From assembly GCA_023416855.1 (NCBI GenBank), contig JAEZGU010000261.1:1-8396 (forward strand): a DNA stretch of 8,396 bases, given 5' to 3'. Shown piece by piece: positions 5,542 to 8,396 of this stretch. Within the stretch, counting starts at the first letter, position 1, and the number at the start of each line of letters is the position of its first letter. The notes beneath the pieces were generated by a model. That model was not told where the DNA came from, made no database searches, and saw only the letters and a program-made list of their open reading frames with translations. The position numbers and the translations under genes were made by a program. The DNA comes from Bacillota bacterium (lineage in GTDB: Bacteria; Bacillota; Clostridia; Tissierellales; Sedimentibacteraceae).

Positions 5542-6807
5542 ATGGTTTGGATGCTAATGATAATTATGGGTGTATTGTTTATCTTAAATTTTCCCATGTA
5601 CATATCAATGATAGTTGCACCATTGGCAGTAATTTTAACTTATTTTCCAAACATTAATCCTCTTTTAGCTACCCAACAATTAATTGCCGGAGTTCAGCCC
5701 ATAGTTTTATTATCTGTTCCAATGTTTATATTTGCTGCTGATATTATGTGTGCAGGTCAAACATCAAACAGATTATTAGATTTTGTAGATACATTTGTAG
5801 GGCACATACATGGTGGCATGGCTATTACAACTGCAGCAACATGCACTATTTTTGGAGCTATATCTGGTTCAACTCAGGCTACGGTAGTAGCAATTGGAAA
5901 ACCTATGAGAAATAGGTTAATAGAAAATGGATATGAAGATGAGGATACCACTGCACTTATTATTAGTTCAGCTATTATTGCTCTTCTTATTCCACCAAGT
6001 ATTTCAATGATTATGTATTGCGTAGTTACTGGATCATCTGTTGGAGACCTTTTTAAAGCTGGAGTAATTCCGGGACTATTAATACTATTATTCTTCTCAG
6101 TGTACAACTATATAAGAGCTAAGAAAAAAGGTATTAAGATGACTCAAAAAATTGATTTAAATGGCAAAGTAAATGCCTTTAAAAAGGCGATTGGGCCTTT
6201 AGGTTTTCCTGTAATAATTTTTGCTGGTATATATAGCGGTAAGTTCAGTCCTACAGAAGCAGCTGCAATGGGTGTTTTATATGCTACTTTATTAGAAGTA
6301 TTCTTGTTTAAATCGATTAAATTTAAAGATTTTAAAAATATTGCTTTATCAACAGCTGTTGTTACAACTGCAGTATTTATATTAGTAGCAGCAGGAAGCT
6401 TGTTTTCTTGGTCAATATCTTATGCAAGAATTCCTCAAATGATAACACAAGCAGTTCTTGGTGCAAATCCAACAGCAGTTAAGATTTTAATAACAGTAAC
6501 TTTATTTTTCTATATTGCAGGCATGTTTGTAGATTCAATAGTAGCTATTGTAATTCTAACTCCTATATTTTTCCCATTAGCTGTACAGGCGGGAATACAC
6601 CCTATACATCTTGGAATTATTGTTACATTACAAGCTGCAATTGCGTCTATAAGTCCACCATTTGGTTGCAATATTTTCACAGCTTGTGCAATTTTTGATA
6701 GGCCTTTCTTAATGGTTGTAAAAAGACTACCTGCTTATTTGATTATGCTGATAATTATATCTATAATAATTATCTTTGTTCCTCAGGTATCTCTTATTTT
6801 AATATAG
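5542..6807 (+). CDS. dctM: TRAP transporter large membrane subunit (DctM/TeaC-like)
   Basis: This 421-residue protein is the transport subunit of the TRAP system, of normal DctM length and almost wholly hydrophobic with about 12 predicted segments. Family motifs in order are VPMFIFAADIMCAG (59-72), the first hairpin-type segment TIFGAISGSTQATVVAIG (102-119), LLIPPSISMIMY (148-159) and SVGDLFKAGVIPG (166-178). In the second half, GKFSPTEAAAMGVLYA and the repeat motif ASISPPFGCNIFTAC appear, matching the inverted-repeat design of this family. The start ATG follows AGGAGG by 9 nt. The partner small subunit lies directly before it. The cognate binding-protein gene is not adjacent but comes after an M20 amidohydrolase gene 16 nt downstream, so the enzyme is inserted inside the transporter set. 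Family call is firm; ectoine-type substrate follows from the binding protein and hydrolase, not from this sequence. Confidence 0.94.
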   Translation: MVWMLMIIMGVLFILNFPMYISMIVAPLAVILTYFPNINPLLATQQLIAGVQPIVLLSVPMFIFAADIMCAGQTSNRLLDFVDTFVGHIHGGMAITTAATCTIFGAISGSTQATVVAIGKPMRNRLIENGYEDEDTTALIISSAIIALLIPPSISMIMYCVVTGSSVGDLFKAGVIPGLLILLFFSVYNYIRAKKKGIKMTQKIDLNGKVNAFKKAIGPLGFPVIIFAGIYSGKFSPTEAAAMGVLYATLLEVFLFKSIKFKDFKNIALSTAVVTTAVFILVAAGSLFSWSISYARIPQMITQAVLGANPTAVKILITVTLFFYIAGMFVDSIVAIVILTPIFFPLAVQAGIHPIHLGIIVTLQAAIASISPPFGCNIFTACAIFDRPFLMVVKRLPAYLIMLIIISIIIIFVPQVSLILI

Positions 6808-6823
6808 AAAGAGGATATGAATT

Positions 6824-8002
6824 ATGATAGATATTAAAAAAGATATTCTTCAATTAGAAGAAGAATTGATAAATCTAAGAAGAGATTTTCACATGCATCC
6901 TGAATTAGGTTACGAAGAATATAGAACATCAAAAATAGTATATGAATATTTGAATTCTCTTGGATTAGAAGTGAAGAAAATTGCTAAAACAGGAGTAGTA
7001 GGTTTATTGAGAGGGAAACAACCAGGTAAGACAGTAATGCTTAGAGCTGACATGGATGCATTGCCTCAAAATGAAGAAGCAGATGTTTCTTTTAAATCTA
7101 TAAATAAAGGAGTTATGCATGCATGTGGCCATGATGGCCATACTGCTATGCTATTAATTGCGGCCAAACTATTGTGCAAATATAAAAATAGCATTAAAGG
7201 TAATGTGAAATTTGTATTTCAACCAAATGAAGAGGAAGCTGGGGCATTAGATATGATTAATGAAGGTGTCTTAGAAGAACCAAAGGTTGATGCAGCTTTC
7301 GGAATACATTTATGGACTCCTTTAAAAAGTGGTGTGATAGGCTTAGTAGAGGGACCTGTTATGGCTGCCTTAGAAGAATTCGAACTGCAGATATATGGTA
7401 AGCCTGGTCATACTGGTTCTCCCCACACTGCCATAGATCCTATAATTGCTTCATCTAATATTATTCAAACTATACAATCAATACAAACAAGAGAAATAGA
7501 TCCATTATATCCTATCACTATTATGATAGGTAAAATAAATGGTGGTACAGGTAGAAACATAATTGCTCAAAAGGTAGAAATTGGAGGCACTATAAGATTT
7601 TTATTTAAAAATGAAGAGGTTGAAAAGAAAGCATTATTAGAAAAATTTGAAAGGGTGATAAATGGTCTATGTGAAGCAATGAATGTAAAATATAATTTAA
7701 AATTTATACCAAGCAATCCATCGTTACAAAACAATGCAAAGATAGTTTCATTCATAAGAAATGCAGTGATAGAATCATATGGAACTGATGAAAATATTGT
7801 AGAGTACAGATGCATGGCAGGTGAAGATTTCGCTGAATTCTCGCAAAGAGTTCCAAGTGCATTTTACTTTATAGGAAATGGTAATGAAGTAAAAGAAACC
7901 ATGTATCCACATCATCATCCAAAGTTTGCATTAGATGAAGATACCTTGAAGTTTGGTGTGGAAATGCATGTAAGATCAACATTAAATTATTTAAATAACT
8001 AA
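6824..8002 (+). CDS. M20 family amidohydrolase, candidate N-acetyl-diaminobutyrate deacetylase
   Basis: This 392-residue cytoplasmic metallohydrolase of the M20D group (hippurate hydrolase, N-acetyl-amino-acid deacetylase relatives) removes acyl groups from amino acids. It opens with LRRDFHMHPELGYEEYRTS (18-36). The metal and catalytic residues are intact: HACGHDGHT (99-107, with Cys101 and His103), QPNEEEAG (133-140), GIHLW (160-164) and the final HHHPKF (363-368, with His364 as likely ligand). The lid/dimerisation domain (about 182-295) has GKPGHTGSPH (192-201) and MIGKINGGTGRNI (234-246). GAGG (6811-6814) precedes the ATG by 9 nt. It lies between dctM and the binding-protein gene, so it is part of the same pathway. 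In described ectoine pathways the N-acetyl group is removed by DoeB/EutE, which belongs to a different (aspartoacylase-like) family; this enzyme could be a non-homologous replacement. Family is sure, substrate is inference. Confidence 0.88.
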   Translation: MIDIKKDILQLEEELINLRRDFHMHPELGYEEYRTSKIVYEYLNSLGLEVKKIAKTGVVGLLRGKQPGKTVMLRADMDALPQNEEADVSFKSINKGVMHACGHDGHTAMLLIAAKLLCKYKNSIKGNVKFVFQPNEEEAGALDMINEGVLEEPKVDAAFGIHLWTPLKSGVIGLVEGPVMAALEEFELQIYGKPGHTGSPHTAIDPIIASSNIIQTIQSIQTREIDPLYPITIMIGKINGGTGRNIIAQKVEIGGTIRFLFKNEEVEKKALLEKFERVINGLCEAMNVKYNLKFIPSNPSLQNNAKIVSFIRNAVIESYGTDENIVEYRCMAGEDFAEFSQRVPSAFYFIGNGNEVKETMYPHHHPKFALDEDTLKFGVEMHVRSTLNYLNN

Positions 8003-8022
8003 TATCTTGAGGAGGATTAAAG

Positions 8023-8396
8023 ATGAAAAAATCTATAATGATGGTAGTATCTGTATTATTAGTAATGGCACTATTTGTTGGTTGTAATCAACAAACAACC
8101 TCACCACCGGCTCAAAACGGAGGAGAAACGTATAACTGGAGATTTGCTCATGAAGAAAACAATGGAAGCATACAGGATGTATACGTAAAAGAATTTGTAA
8201 GAATACTTGAAGAAAAATCTGGCGGTAGAATTAATATTGATATATATCCAGTTGGTCAAATTGGAGATGCAACTCAACAATGTGAATTATTACAAAACGG
8301 CGGTTTAGAATTTGCAATAATATCACCTGGTAATACAGGAACTATAGTACCAGAAAACCAGTTATTCTCATTGCACTTCCTATTCTCAGAAGATAT
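8023..8396 (+). CDS. dctP: TRAP solute-binding lipoprotein, TeaA/UehA-like (N-terminal part)
   Basis: The first 124 residues are present; the gene runs off the right edge. GGAGG (8011-8015) lies 7 nt before the ATG. Residues 1-20 are a signal peptide (MKKS, then a hydrophobic run) and FVGC (18-21) is the lipobox, with Phe at the -3 position instead of the usual Leu, so Cys21 should be lipidated and the protein anchored outside the membrane, as expected in a Gram-positive. After a Ser/Pro/Gly linker the mature domain begins YNWRFAHEE (37-45), then SIQDVYVKEF, INIDIYPVGQIGDA and SPGNTGTIVPENQLF. As I remember it, Halomonas TeaA has NWRYAHEE, a QDVF segment, FGELGES and SPGFTGSLIP at matching positions. 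Glu45 would equal TeaA Glu9, a ligand-contact residue; TeaA Phe66 is replaced by Asn104. It delivers the solute to DctQM. Confidence 0.85.
   Translation, partial: MKKSIMMVVSVLLVMALFVGCNQQTTSPPAQNGGETYNWRFAHEENNGSIQDVYVKEFVRILEEKSGGRINIDIYPVGQIGDATQQCELLQNGGLEFAIISPGNTGTIVPENQLFSLHFLFSED

Noticed and set aside
8023..8396. Annotation as a C4-dicarboxylate binding protein
   Set aside because: The start of the mature domain (NWRFAHEE) and SPGNTG segment resemble TeaA rather than dicarboxylate-type DctP, though the C-terminal half with the conserved Arg region is outside the window.
1..8396. CRISPR arrays, tRNA or rRNA genes, insertion sequences, toxin-antitoxin or phage genes
   Set aside because: I saw no regularly spaced direct repeats, no tRNA-like cloverleaf, no transposase or integrase frames and no terminal inverted repeats beyond the hairpins listed.

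Overview
The window reads as a chromosomal segment from a low-GC Gram-positive anaerobe, most likely a member of the Clostridia. The reasons are the AT-rich composition, strong GGAGG-type ribosome binding sites, a FeoB-associated Cys-rich small membrane protein (a Firmicutes hallmark), TTGACA/TATAAT promoters and a lipoprotein-type TRAP binding protein. The genus cannot be fixed from the sequence. All genes are on the + strand.

Region 1 (1-275): the last 61 codons of a P-II-like signalling protein, followed by a long degenerate hairpin with a T9 tract that probably ends its transcript. Region 2 (297-2862): an iron-regulated ferrous iron uptake operon. A textbook promoter is flanked and overlapped by two Fur boxes, and feoA, feoB and a 51-residue Cys-rich FeoB-associated membrane protein follow. 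A rho-independent terminator closes the unit.

Region 3 (2884-8396, running off the end): a catabolic operon that I read as uptake and breakdown of ectoine/hydroxyectoine or a close analogue. It contains a FadR/FCD-type GntR regulator, an ectoine-hydrolase-like M24 'pita-bread' protein (DoeA/EutD type), TRAP transporter small and large membrane subunits, an M20 amidohydrolase and the start of a TRAP solute-binding lipoprotein that resembles TeaA. A shared 20-bp motif (17 of 20 identical, opposite orientation) with a TGTCGACA core lies over the promoter of the regulator and again just upstream of the hydrolase gene, so the GntR protein probably controls both itself and the operon.

The inferred pathway is: the binding protein captures the solute outside the cell and DctQM imports it with a sodium gradient. 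The M24 hydrolase opens the ectoine ring to N-acetyl-2,4-diaminobutyrate, and the M20 enzyme removes the acetyl group. This differs from the described proteobacterial systems in two ways: the deacetylase is M20 rather than the aspartoacylase-like DoeB/EutE, and the regulator is a FadR-type GntR rather than the MocR-type EnuR. Substrate assignment rests on two independent family resemblances recognised from memory (hydrolase and binding protein) and has not been tested by any search.
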